DNA of 64,000 nt, from assembly GCA_011390785.1 (NCBI GenBank), contig JAABRR010000001.1, positions 124,001-188,000 on the forward strand, read 5' to 3'. Below, piece after piece: positions 54,771-63,605 of the stretch. Positions within the stretch are counted from its first letter, which is position 1, and each line of letters opens with the position of its first letter. Below the pieces are notes generated by a model that made no database searches, was not told the DNA's origin, and saw only the letters and a list, made by a program, of their open reading frames with translations. Source of the DNA: Sphingobacteriia bacterium (GTDB taxonomy: Bacteria; Bacteroidota; Bacteroidia; Bacteroidales; UBA7960). The translations under genes were made by a program, and so were the position numbers.

Positions 54771-57161
54771 ATGATTTTCAGGTACCATTTCCTTATTTTT
54801 CTGGCTCTAACCCATCTGTTCACATCCCAGGCGTATTCCCAGGAGCTCAACCAAACCATTCGGGGCATCATTACCGAAGCTCACACAGAAATGCCCTTGC
54901 CTGGGGCAACCGTTATCCTTATTACTGGTGAACAAACCACCGGTACAACTTCAGATGCCAATGGCCGGTTTCAGTTTGCGGCAATACCACTCGGCAGGCA
55001 TCACATCAAAGTGAGCTATGTGGGATATAAGCCCTATGAGCAACAAAACTTAAGCCTGAATAGTGGCAAGGAGCTATTCTTGGAAATCAGGTTGGAAGAA
55101 TCAACTCTTGAGCTCGAAGCATTTGAATTTACCTACCAAACAGCCAAAGAGAGCCCACTCAATGAGATGGCATTGGTAAGCGCCCGTATGTTTACCATCG
55201 AAGAAACCGAACGATATGCCGGCAGCATTGGTGATCCAGCACGTATGGCTTCCAACTTTGCCGGCGTAGGAAGCATCAACGACCAAAGCAATGATATTTC
55301 AATACGGGGCAATTCACCCTATGGTATGCTATGGATGCTCGAAGGGGTTGACATCCCCAACCCCAGCCACTTTGGAACTATGGGTGGAACCGGTGGAGCC
55401 ATCAGCATGCTCAACAACAATACACTCAGCAACAGCGACTTCTTTACAGGTGCGTTTCCTGCCCAATATGGTAATGCACTAAGTGGCGTTTTTGATCTAA
55501 ACCTACGCAATGGCAACTCCCAAAAGTTTGAATTCCTGGGTCAGGTAGCCTTCAATGGTTTTGAAATTGGGATGGAAGGTCCGCTATCACGAAAAAACAA
55601 CACTTCATTTATAGCGAACTACCGATACTCAACCATGGCAGTACTCGATAAATTCGTGGGTTTGGAGAATCTCTCCCTGATGGTGGTTCCCTATTATCAG
55701 GATCTCTCTTTCAAATCCACTTTTTACAGGGGAAAACTTGGTACTCTCTCTCTTTTTGCTCTTGGGGGCATCAATCATATCAACATGGATGAAAGTGATA
55801 CTGATCCTGAACAATGGACACATGAACTAATCGGGCAGAAAATGCAGTTGAATGCTGCATCGGGTTCAGCAGGCTTAAAACATGTAATAAATCCTGGCCC
55901 CGGAACCAAACTGGAAACAACATTGGCCTTTACGCATTCATCATATGGATTCACATCGGATACCCTAACCCGGCAAAACCCGCAGCTTTTTCCACAACAC
56001 AGGCACAACGATAAGGAAAACTCCGTTGTACTCCGATCACACCTTACCTGGAAAATGAATGCCAGGAATATAGTCTCTACAGGATTTTATATCCAGCCCA
56101 TGCAATTTCAGTTTGTTGATAGCATTTACCGCTCATCCCTGGGTAGTTTTCTAACCTTCAACAATCTGGAAGGGAACTATACCCTTTCGAAATTTTTCGG
56201 TCAGTGGAAACATAATTTCAGCGACAACATTTCGCTTGTTGCTGGTTCTCACTTTATGCATTTTAGCGGCACCAATGATTTTTCGGTTGAACCTCGCCTG
56301 GCATTCCGTTATGGTTTTGAAAAAGGGCGCGCACTCAGCTTTGCAGCCGGATTGCACGCTCACCTGGCACCCCGCCTTTTTTACGTTTACCAATCATTCA
56401 ATCCTGCAAGCGAATCATTCACCACATCGGGCGATAATCTCAGATTTACCCGAAGCGCACATTTTATAGCGGGCTACGATCATATGTTAAATGCCGGCAC
56501 ACGCCTAAAGATTGAAACATACTATCAATATCATTACAATGTGCCGGTGACTTCAAGCATACCTGGCTGGTCGCTGCTCAACTATGGTGCCGATTGGGTT
56601 GATTTCATTGCCCCAATTGAAAATCTGGAAAACAAGGGCACCGGTCAAAACTACGGAGTGGAGCTTACCCTTGAGCGCTTCCTTTCAAAAGGGTATTATT
56701 ACCTCATTACCGGATCTCTTTATGAAGCTAAATACAAAGGCTATGATCAAATAGAGCGCAACAGTATATTTAGTGGCAACTTTATCCTGAATGCTTTGGT
56801 TGGAAAGGAATTTACCATCCGGAAGCATAATGTACTAAGTATTGATGCAAAAATGGTCTATGCGGGGAGCAAACGTTACCTTCCCTTCACTTTTTACCAG
56901 ATATCTGATTATCATTTTGAAAGGATTGATGACTGGGATCAGGCTTACCTAAACCGATTAAAGGATTTCTTCCGAATAAATCTGAGAATAGGTTACCGGA
57001 TCAATTTCAGGGGCACCACGCATGAAATCGCAATGGATGTTTACAACCTTACCAACCGGAAGAACATTTTTCTGGAAAACTTTGATCCATACACCGGCAA
57101 AACCGAAACCTATTACCAGTTCCCTTTTTTCCCGGTAGCCATGTACCGCATTCAATTTTAA
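54771..57161 (+). CDS. TonB-dependent receptor
   Basis: 796 residues from the ATG at 54771; the upstream GTG is less likely because the ATG gives a clean signal peptide (hydrophobic core FLIFLALTHLF, cleavage near AYSQ). It has a carboxypeptidase-regulatory-like domain (about 30-110: IRGIITEAHTEMPLPGATV) and a plug (DPARMASNFAGVGSINDQSN, SIRGNSPYGMLWMLEGVDIP, FTGAFPAQYGNALSGVFDL). The barrel ends in PVAMYRIQF. There is no SusD-like partner. It is followed after 28 bases by a CrtI-like oxidoreductase and then a small membrane protein, an unusual set. The ligand is unknown; iron complexes, cofactors or lipid-like molecules are possible. Confidence 0.9.
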   Translation: MIFRYHFLIFLALTHLFTSQAYSQELNQTIRGIITEAHTEMPLPGATVILITGEQTTGTTSDANGRFQFAAIPLGRHHIKVSYVGYKPYEQQNLSLNSGKELFLEIRLEESTLELEAFEFTYQTAKESPLNEMALVSARMFTIEETERYAGSIGDPARMASNFAGVGSINDQSNDISIRGNSPYGMLWMLEGVDIPNPSHFGTMGGTGGAISMLNNNTLSNSDFFTGAFPAQYGNALSGVFDLNLRNGNSQKFEFLGQVAFNGFEIGMEGPLSRKNNTSFIANYRYSTMAVLDKFVGLENLSLMVVPYYQDLSFKSTFYRGKLGTLSLFALGGINHINMDESDTDPEQWTHELIGQKMQLNAASGSAGLKHVINPGPGTKLETTLAFTHSSYGFTSDTLTRQNPQLFPQHRHNDKENSVVLRSHLTWKMNARNIVSTGFYIQPMQFQFVDSIYRSSLGSFLTFNNLEGNYTLSKFFGQWKHNFSDNISLVAGSHFMHFSGTNDFSVEPRLAFRYGFEKGRALSFAAGLHAHLAPRLFYVYQSFNPASESFTTSGDNLRFTRSAHFIAGYDHMLNAGTRLKIETYYQYHYNVPVTSSIPGWSLLNYGADWVDFIAPIENLENKGTGQNYGVELTLERFLSKGYYYLITGSLYEAKYKGYDQIERNSIFSGNFILNALVGKEFTIRKHNVLSIDAKMVYAGSKRYLPFTFYQISDYHFERIDDWDQAYLNRLKDFFRINLRIGYRINFRGTTHEIAMDVYNLTNRKNIFLENFDPYTGKTETYYQFPFFPVAMYRIQF

Positions 57162-57189
57162 CAATAGAGAACATTACAATCCACAGAAA

Positions 57190-58749
57190 ATGACAGGACA
57201 ATATGACATGATTATTATTGGTGCAGGCCTTACAGGACTAAGCACTGCACTGGCCTGGAAAAAAATCCATCCCCAACCCGAAAGCCGGGTACTTGTGCTG
57301 GAGCGAAATCCAATACCGGGAGGTTGTGTCACCACTTTTGCCCGGCAGGGTTTCAAATTCGACACCACACAGATCATCCCCAACGTAAATGATCTTCTTG
57401 AATTCTTTGATATTGATATTCCACTTAAGCGGTTTGAAGGATACTATGCCCGTCATTTTATGGTTGACCCAACCCATAAAACAGTACCGATTTACAACAT
57501 ACCTTCATCAGTAGCCGAATTCAGCCAATCACTTCAGGAAAAATATCCTGAAGATGCTCCTGCGATAAAGAAATTCTTTGATTATTGTGTGGCAATGTAT
57601 GCCGAGCTACAATGGTTGAAAACCGAACCCAGGTGGCATCAGCTACCTTCCATACTAATTCATTGCCCGAAAATAATTGCCAACTCATCCAAAACGTATC
57701 AGCAATTTTTGATGAAATTTGGCTTTAAGAACAAAGAAGTAACCCGTATTTTGGATACATTTTCATCTTTCAGCGGACTGTCGGGCGATAGATGCGCAGC
57801 CCTGCTTACTGCCTGTGCCATGATTACTACTCTCAATGGCAGCTACCGGCCCGAAAAAGGATTTATCCAGTTTCCGGTAGCATTAAAAAAGAAGGCCGAA
57901 GAATTTGGGGTAGAATTTAGATTCAGAACAACGGTGAAGCAAATCCTGGTAAACGGAAACAAGGTGCTTGGCGTTATTACCGAAAAGGGTGGAGAGTTGC
58001 TTGCCCACCATGTTGTTTGTACAGCCGATACCAAGGTTGCCTATCGCGACCTGCTTGGATATGATATTCTGAAAAAACTCAGTACCAGGTTTCATAAAAA
58101 GGTGCATGAAGCGGCCATGTCGCCAAGTGGCTTCTCCATTCATCTGGGACTTGATGATGACATCAACCTTGCTGCACTCGGTTTCAATTGTGGATACAAT
58201 GTCCTGACTTCCGGTGCAGACGCCCTTTCGCAGCTTTTTGAAGGCTGGGACAGAGATGAGCTCATTCAGTCAGACAACTGTTTTCATATTGCCGCCATTT
58301 GCCCCTCTTTGATGACAGGCGGTAAAAACACACTGATTTTACATGTTGTGCCGGTACCTGCCAATTACTGGATCAGGCTTAAGCAGGAAAACAGAATGCT
58401 ATATGACCAACAAAAGCAAACCGTTGCCGCATTCTACATTAATAAGATTGAACAATACATGATTCCTGATCTGAAAAAACATATCCTTTTTACCGACATT
58501 TCTACACCCGCTACCTATTTGCATTATTTGGGCACACCAACAGGATCACAATATGATATGTTGCCGGTTCCTTCCAATTTTGGTAAAAACCGCCTTCCTA
58601 CCCGCACCCCTGTAAAAGGGTTGTTTGTGCCGAAATTTAGTCATGGCATTTGGCCCTGCATGCAGGCAGGGCTTCAGGTTACAGATATGATCACCGGCGG
58701 GAAAATTATGAAAGGCAACTCATCCTATTCACATCCAAAAAGCAAGTGA
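57190..58749 (+). CDS. CrtI/carotene-isomerase-like FAD-dependent oxidoreductase
   Basis: 519 residues. The N-terminal Rossmann motif is MIIIGAGLTGLSTALAW, followed by the flavin-binding VLVLERNPIPGGCVTTF. RPEKGFIQFPVALKKKAEE and the C-terminal VPKFSHGIWPCMQAGLQVTDMI fit the phytoene desaturase / carotenoid isomerase / retinol saturase group of amine-oxidase-like flavoproteins. These act on polyene or other lipid-soluble double bonds. There is no carotenoid synthesis gene (crtB, crtY) in the window, so the substrate may differ. It is 28 bases after the TonB receptor and 39 before a membrane protein. Confidence 0.85.
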   Translation: MTGQYDMIIIGAGLTGLSTALAWKKIHPQPESRVLVLERNPIPGGCVTTFARQGFKFDTTQIIPNVNDLLEFFDIDIPLKRFEGYYARHFMVDPTHKTVPIYNIPSSVAEFSQSLQEKYPEDAPAIKKFFDYCVAMYAELQWLKTEPRWHQLPSILIHCPKIIANSSKTYQQFLMKFGFKNKEVTRILDTFSSFSGLSGDRCAALLTACAMITTLNGSYRPEKGFIQFPVALKKKAEEFGVEFRFRTTVKQILVNGNKVLGVITEKGGELLAHHVVCTADTKVAYRDLLGYDILKKLSTRFHKKVHEAAMSPSGFSIHLGLDDDINLAALGFNCGYNVLTSGADALSQLFEGWDRDELIQSDNCFHIAAICPSLMTGGKNTLILHVVPVPANYWIRLKQENRMLYDQQKQTVAAFYINKIEQYMIPDLKKHILFTDISTPATYLHYLGTPTGSQYDMLPVPSNFGKNRLPTRTPVKGLFVPKFSHGIWPCMQAGLQVTDMITGGKIMKGNSSYSHPKSK

Positions 58750-58788
58750 TCCATTAACTTAATTTGTATTATTTTTGAGCCAAAAACC

Positions 58789-59166
58789 ATGAACGATTCA
58801 ACTCTACTTATCATTTGCATTGCGCTACTATCGGCCACTCTGGTATTTCACACATTGGTGATGCTGCGTATTATACCCTACAGCATTGTGTGGGGTGGGC
58901 GGCTACAGTCAATACAGCAGCTCTATCGGTTTGGTTCCGTATCCATTATTCTGAACCTAATATTTGTAACCACACTACTTGCTTATGGAAATTACATTTC
59001 GGTACCTGTAAGTGACCTTGTTATAAGGGGAATGATGTGGTTTATGGCCGGGTTGTTTGCCTTGAACACCCTTGGGAATCTTACATCCAAAAGTAAACTC
59101 GAAAAGATACTTTTTACCCCTATGACCATAATAATGACGGTCTTACTGATTCTAATCCTGCTTTAA
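58789..59166 (+). CDS. Four-helix membrane protein of unknown function
   Basis: 125 residues with four membrane helices (about 5-27, 48-68, 78-97, 106-125). The loop MLRIIPYSIVWGGRLQSIQQ is the most distinctive part. I recognise no known role. It lies 39 bases after the CrtI-like gene, probably in the same unit, and 58 before the AraC-GyrI regulator. Confidence 0.7.
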   Translation: MNDSTLLIICIALLSATLVFHTLVMLRIIPYSIVWGGRLQSIQQLYRFGSVSIILNLIFVTTLLAYGNYISVPVSDLVIRGMMWFMAGLFALNTLGNLTSKSKLEKILFTPMTIIMTVLLILILL

Positions 59167-59224
59167 TATCTGCTCTTTCATCAAAGGAAGAATCCGTAAA
59201 GCTCACCGAAAAACGAAACCAGTC

Positions 59225-60160
59225 ATGTCGCAAACAACAAAGAATGAATATATCCAACGCATCAACAAAGCCCTTGATTATATTGAGCGAAACATGGATA
59301 AATCCTTTACGCTGGATGAACTGGCTGCCGTAGCAAACTTCTCCAAATTCCATTTCAACCGTATTTTCTGCGCTATGGTGGGCGAAACTCCCTTTGGTTT
59401 TATCAACCGTGTTCGTATTGAACGGGCTGCTACACTCCTTCTATCACCGGGATTTGAAACGGTTACCGATGTGGCCTTCAAGGTAGGATTCACGGATCAA
59501 TCAGTATTTTCAAGATACTTTAAGAACCATTTCCAGCTCTCCCCTACCCAATATCGCGCACAAAAAAAGCACAATAGCAATATTGGTCAAATGGATAGCA
59601 ACCATGGTAAAATCATTACGGAACCAACAGGGTACTTTTGCTCCCGTACTCAAACATTTAAATGGAAAAATACCATGGAACTAAACAAAAGTATCGAGAT
59701 CAAGGATCTCCCAAAGCTTAACCTGGCGTACATTCGCCACACCGGCCCCTATCAGGGTAATGAAAACCTTTTTGAAGGATTGTGGAACCGTCTGTTTGCA
59801 TGGGCCGGACCACGCAACCTTATCGGTGGCCCCGATTTTAAATCGCTGATCATCTATCATGATGACCCGAACATTACCGATGAGAACAAATTGCGCATGA
59901 GTGTGTGCATAACTGTGCCCGAAGGCACCAAAACCGATGGTGAAGTGGGTAACATGGAACTGGAAGCAGCACGCTATGTAATTGCCCGGTTCGACGTGGA
60001 TGCAACACAATTTGGCCAGGCGTGGCAATGGCTCTACGGGCAATGGTTTCCACAAAGTGGTTACCAACCCGATGACAAACCCTGCTTCGAGATGTACCCC
60101 GAAGAGCCGAAAGATGGCCGTTTTATCGTTGACATTTGTGTGCCGGTAAAACCCTTGTAA
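59225..60160 (+). CDS. AraC-family regulator with GyrI-like effector domain
   Basis: 311 residues. An N-terminal AraC double helix-turn-helix (about 8-108: YIERNMDKSFTLDELAAVAN, VTDVAFKVGFTDQSVFSRYF) is joined to a C-terminal GyrI-like/BacR-type ligand-binding domain (about 155-311: LAYIRHTGPYQGN, ARYVIARFDVDATQFGQAW, DGRFIVDICVPVKPL). Proteins with this layout, such as Rob and TipA relatives, sense small hydrophobic or toxic molecules and turn on efflux or stress genes. It follows the membrane protein by 58 bases and is followed by a terminator. Confidence 0.93.
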   Translation: MSQTTKNEYIQRINKALDYIERNMDKSFTLDELAAVANFSKFHFNRIFCAMVGETPFGFINRVRIERAATLLLSPGFETVTDVAFKVGFTDQSVFSRYFKNHFQLSPTQYRAQKKHNSNIGQMDSNHGKIITEPTGYFCSRTQTFKWKNTMELNKSIEIKDLPKLNLAYIRHTGPYQGNENLFEGLWNRLFAWAGPRNLIGGPDFKSLIIYHDDPNITDENKLRMSVCITVPEGTKTDGEVGNMELEAARYVIARFDVDATQFGQAWQWLYGQWFPQSGYQPDDKPCFEMYPEEPKDGRFIVDICVPVKPL

Positions 60161-60173
60161 AGTCCTTTGTTTC

Positions 60174-60208
60174 CGGGTGCACCATTTAGGTTGCACCCGA
60201 TTTTATTT
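60174..60208 (+). terminator. Intrinsic terminator between AraC-GyrI and GNAT-YoaP genes
   Basis: A perfect 8-bp stem (CGGGTGCA 60174-60181 with TGCACCCG 60192-60199), extended inside by a CC/GG pair, then TTTTATTT. It ends only 16 bases before the next start codon, so it could also act as an attenuator for that gene. Confidence 0.75.
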
Positions 60209-60223
60209 CCAAAACCGTTTGAT

Positions 60224-60976
60224 ATGGAAGCTCAGAAAATCATCAAACTTACCAACGAAAACATTGACAGTGAGCATATTTGCTGTGCTTTTTCTGACAA
60301 GAAATGTGCTGAAGGATACCAGGCCAAAAAAGAATGGCTGAAGGAGCAGTTCAAAAATGGTTATACATTTCGGAAATTGGATGTACGCGGCAAGGTTTTC
60401 ATCGAATACTTACCGGCAGAGCATGCCTGGGTGCCTATTGACGCTAATGGATATATGCACATCAACTGCTTTTGGGTATCAAGCCAGTTTAAAGGTGCGG
60501 GATACGGGAAAGCGCTGTTGGAAGCATGTGAAAAAGATGCTGAGCAAATGGATGGATTAACGGTTATTGTGGCTTCCAAAAAACAGCCGTTTATGTCTGA
60601 TAAGAAGTTCTTTGTCAAAAACGGTTTTAAGGTTTGCGATTCAGCTCCCCCCTATTTTGAGTTGTTATATAAGCCCCTAAGAGAAGGTGCACCTGTTCCA
60701 TCCATAAAACCCACAGCCAAAAATGCTACCTGCGATATTGAAGAAGGGTTGGTATTGTATTACACCCACGGGTGCCCGTTCAACGATTACTATTCCAAAG
60801 AGCTTGAGAATATAGCTTTAAAGAAGGGTTACAAATTCACACGAATACAGATTGACACAATGGAAAAGGCACAAAATCACTTTGTGCCTCACACTTTGTA
60901 TTCCATATTTCAAAACGGCAAATTTGTAACCCAGGATATACTCAACGAGAATTATTTTGAGAAGTTTATAGGATGA
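60224..60976 (+). CDS. GNAT acetyltransferase with C-terminal YoaP domain
   Basis: 250 residues from the ATG at 60224; the longer frame would run through the terminator stem. Residues 1-160 are a GNAT domain with CoA-binding motif SSQFKGAGYGKALLEACEKD. Residues about 175-250 match the YoaP-like domain (VLYYTHGCPFNDYYSKELEN, RIQIDTMEKAQNHFVPHTLY, FQNGKFVTQDILNENYFEKF), a thioredoxin-fold-like module. The substrate is unknown. It lies just after the AraC-GyrI regulator, and regulator and enzyme may form a stress-response pair, but the terminator between them suggests separate control. Confidence 0.88.
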   Translation: MEAQKIIKLTNENIDSEHICCAFSDKKCAEGYQAKKEWLKEQFKNGYTFRKLDVRGKVFIEYLPAEHAWVPIDANGYMHINCFWVSSQFKGAGYGKALLEACEKDAEQMDGLTVIVASKKQPFMSDKKFFVKNGFKVCDSAPPYFELLYKPLREGAPVPSIKPTAKNATCDIEEGLVLYYTHGCPFNDYYSKELENIALKKGYKFTRIQIDTMEKAQNHFVPHTLYSIFQNGKFVTQDILNENYFEKFIG

Positions 60977-61061
60977 GTTCCTTCACCTGGGTCAGGCTTT
61001 ATCGGACTCTGCCAACTTCATTTAAAAATGACTTATTCGGGTTATAAATCATGCCTTACAG

Positions 61062-62246
61062 TCACTTCTTAATACTCTGATAACCATCCGTTCCCCCTAC
61101 CCTTTTCATTCCGAACAACACCCTGAGAACATTTACCTTTTTTATAAACAGGTACATGATAATGGATGTGGAAATAGCCACCGTTGCAATAATTGCAAAC
61201 TTGAGTCCGATAGCCATATTCCATTTTATCACATAGTATCCGAATACAATAATCAGGGTTTGATGAAGGATATAAACCGGCAATATGGCATTATTGAAAG
61301 AAAGCAACACCGGGTGTTTGAAGTTGAGCCTTTTGGCTGATAGCGCCACAAAAAACATAACCCAGCTAAATGAAATCATTACTGCCAAAAAACTAAGGTA
61401 AAGATGAATAAGGCTATACCCCGGATTCGAATTCAGTTGCATATTTTCAGGGCTGGCTGATACAAAATAGAGCAATAGCACACTTCCCAAAATTCCGAGA
61501 TTGAGAAAAAGCCACATTTGCCTTTTTACCAGATCAACAAATTTTGGATTTCGAATAAAAACAAAACCATATACAAACATCCATAGGTAGGTGAAAAAAT
61601 CGGCCCAGTCGGTATAGAATGGAAAGAGCGGTTTTAATGCATAGCGCGATACCAGCATGGGAACAACCAGTAAAAACAGCCCCCAGGGAGTAAGGATGAC
61701 CTTGTTTAACCAGGTAATGCTGAAGTTTACTTTTTTCAGCCATTTGTAAAGGAAAACCACAGGAATCGTCATTACAAAAAGGTAAGGAAGGTAATAAATA
61801 TGTGCCCCAAGATGTCCGAACCAAAGCAAAACGCTGGCCCCGAAATTATTTGAGAAAGCGATCCCAGGCCAGTCTTTCAGGAAATCGAAAAAACTACCCT
61901 CATACCCATGAAAAGAAATACCTTCTAAATATTTCTGTGGTGGGATAATGAGTATGATCCCAAAAATAAAAGGAACGATCAACCGTTTCAGCCTGTCAGA
62001 CAAAAACAATGATTTTCGCGAATGCATGGCAAACCAGGTTCCCACACCCGAAACCAGAAATATGAGATCCATTCGCCAACCATGAACAAACAAGGTTAGG
62101 TAGTCGAAAAAATTGCTTTGTACTGCATTTTTAATATGCCATCCGAAATGGTCGAAGGGCCTCCATGCATGAAAAACAAATAATAATGTAAAGGCCAGAA
62201 CCCTGAGCCAGTCAATGTAGTGCAATCGTGTACTTTGAGTTTCCAT
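61062..62246 (-). CDS. Acyltransferase-3 family membrane protein
   Basis: 394 residues with about ten membrane helices. The N-terminal motif LHYIDWLRVLAFTLLFVFHAW, with a histidine at the end of the first helix, and WRMDLIFLVSGVGTWFA followed by RLKRLIVPFIFGI are typical of the acyl_transf_3 (OpgC/OafA-like) family, which O-acylates glucans, lipopolysaccharide or other sugars at the membrane. The acceptor is unknown; no polysaccharide gene is nearby. It ends 85 bases from the convergent GNAT-YoaP gene, and lies 120 bases after the AraC-type gene on the same strand. Confidence 0.9.
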   Translation of the reverse strand: METQSTRLHYIDWLRVLAFTLLFVFHAWRPFDHFGWHIKNAVQSNFFDYLTLFVHGWRMDLIFLVSGVGTWFAMHSRKSLFLSDRLKRLIVPFIFGIILIIPPQKYLEGISFHGYEGSFFDFLKDWPGIAFSNNFGASVLLWFGHLGAHIYYLPYLFVMTIPVVFLYKWLKKVNFSITWLNKVILTPWGLFLLVVPMLVSRYALKPLFPFYTDWADFFTYLWMFVYGFVFIRNPKFVDLVKRQMWLFLNLGILGSVLLLYFVSASPENMQLNSNPGYSLIHLYLSFLAVMISFSWVMFFVALSAKRLNFKHPVLLSFNNAILPVYILHQTLIIVFGYYVIKWNMAIGLKFAIIATVAISTSIIMYLFIKKVNVLRVLFGMKRVGGTDGYQSIKK

Positions 62247-62366
62247 AAGATTTTATTTTAAATATTTATGCAAACTTACGCGGCACCTTTTTGTGAATCG
62301 CCCGGGCGTGAAAGGTTGAACCTCCGCCTGTAAAGCCGGACGTTCAATCATTTGAAAAACAATAAA

Positions 62367-63533
62367 TTAAGCGTTGTAATTTTGTGCAAATTCAGAGGGA
62401 GTTTTGCCTGTATATTCCTTGAAAATGGTATTGAAGGATGATTTGGAGTTGAATCCACAATCATAGGCAAGAGCCAGTATCTTGAATTTCTGGCTTGCAG
62501 GGTCACAGAGCTGTGACTTTGCCTTTTCAACCCTGTATTCATTTACAAACCGAAAAAAGTTTTTGCCAGCATATTGATTGATAGCCTGTGAAAGATGATT
62601 GACACTTACACCCATTTTATCGGCCACTGACTTTATGGAAAGCTTTCCATCGAGATACAACTCTTCTCCTTCCACAAGTTTTACAATTTCTGAATAGAGT
62701 TTTTCAGCTTCTACCTCCTGTAATCCCGATTTTTCGTATCGAGCTTTTATGGGCTGCTGAATTTCGGCCTGTAATAATCCGGCAGAATCCAGTAAGGAAA
62801 TATTCTCTTTCCCATTTCTCTCCTGAAAAATCAATTTTTGCCTAAACCCTTTATAACCAATAAAAAACACCAGTGCCACATTGGTCGCATGAACGAAATT
62901 GTCAGCCGTTTGATAAGTAAATACCGGCATGATATCGCTTAGGATGTTGGATAGAATCATGATCACATTTACCACCAATACCAGCGAAAAAACACCTTTA
63001 AGCCATTTCAGGCTGATCCCTTCTGTATAGGAAAAGGTTGAACCGATATTGTGGCTATGTTTTCGCAATCGGATAAGACTCAATACTGCATAAAAAGGGC
63101 CGCTGAATATCAGAAAAAACTCTGCAGCATAAATCATTGGCCATGGATTGCTGGTTGCTTCCCGGTAATACTCCACTTTCTGGTTAACCGGCAGAAAGTA
63201 GTATGTGGCCATGAAGTAAATTACAAAAATAAAAAACGGAAGTACTAACCACCCGGTTGCCGGCTGAAATTTTTGACCGGGTGAGGTAAGCAACACAACA
63301 TAAAAAAACATCAACGGAGCGATAAGCATGGGCAAACAATAGGTGATGCCCCAATACTGTGGCCATGTTTCATAAAAACCTGTGTTGCGAAGGTAATTGT
63401 CCACGAATACCAATCCCAGCAAAAACAAAAACAACATCAGGACATAGTCTGAAAGTTGTTTCTGTGTTCTGGAGTTGAAAAGCAACAGGTAGAAAAAAGT
63501 CTGAACTGCGCCGATAAGGGAAATTATTTCCAT
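62367..63533 (-). CDS. Membrane-bound AraC-family transcriptional regulator
   Basis: 388 residues. About seven membrane helices fill residues 1-230 (starting IISLIGAVQTFFYLLLF). A linker follows, then an AraC helix-turn-helix at about 280-385 (LYLDGKLSIKSVADKMGVSV, ILALAYDCGFNSKSSFNTIF, KEYTGKTPSEFA). This 7TM-plus-AraC form is common in Bacteroidota; it presumably senses a signal in or across the membrane and binds DNA from there. The acyltransferase gene next to it on the same strand is a possible target. Confidence 0.92.
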   Translation of the reverse strand: MEIISLIGAVQTFFYLLLFNSRTQKQLSDYVLMLFLFLLGLVFVDNYLRNTGFYETWPQYWGITYCLPMLIAPLMFFYVVLLTSPGQKFQPATGWLVLPFFIFVIYFMATYYFLPVNQKVEYYREATSNPWPMIYAAEFFLIFSGPFYAVLSLIRLRKHSHNIGSTFSYTEGISLKWLKGVFSLVLVVNVIMILSNILSDIMPVFTYQTADNFVHATNVALVFFIGYKGFRQKLIFQERNGKENISLLDSAGLLQAEIQQPIKARYEKSGLQEVEAEKLYSEIVKLVEGEELYLDGKLSIKSVADKMGVSVNHLSQAINQYAGKNFFRFVNEYRVEKAKSQLCDPASQKFKILALAYDCGFNSKSSFNTIFKEYTGKTPSEFAQNYNA

Positions 63534-63605
63534 GATTATTCTTAAGTCAACATACAGATTTTGAAAAGCAATGAATGATTCAAATCTACTTAAAATTGGC
63601 TTATC

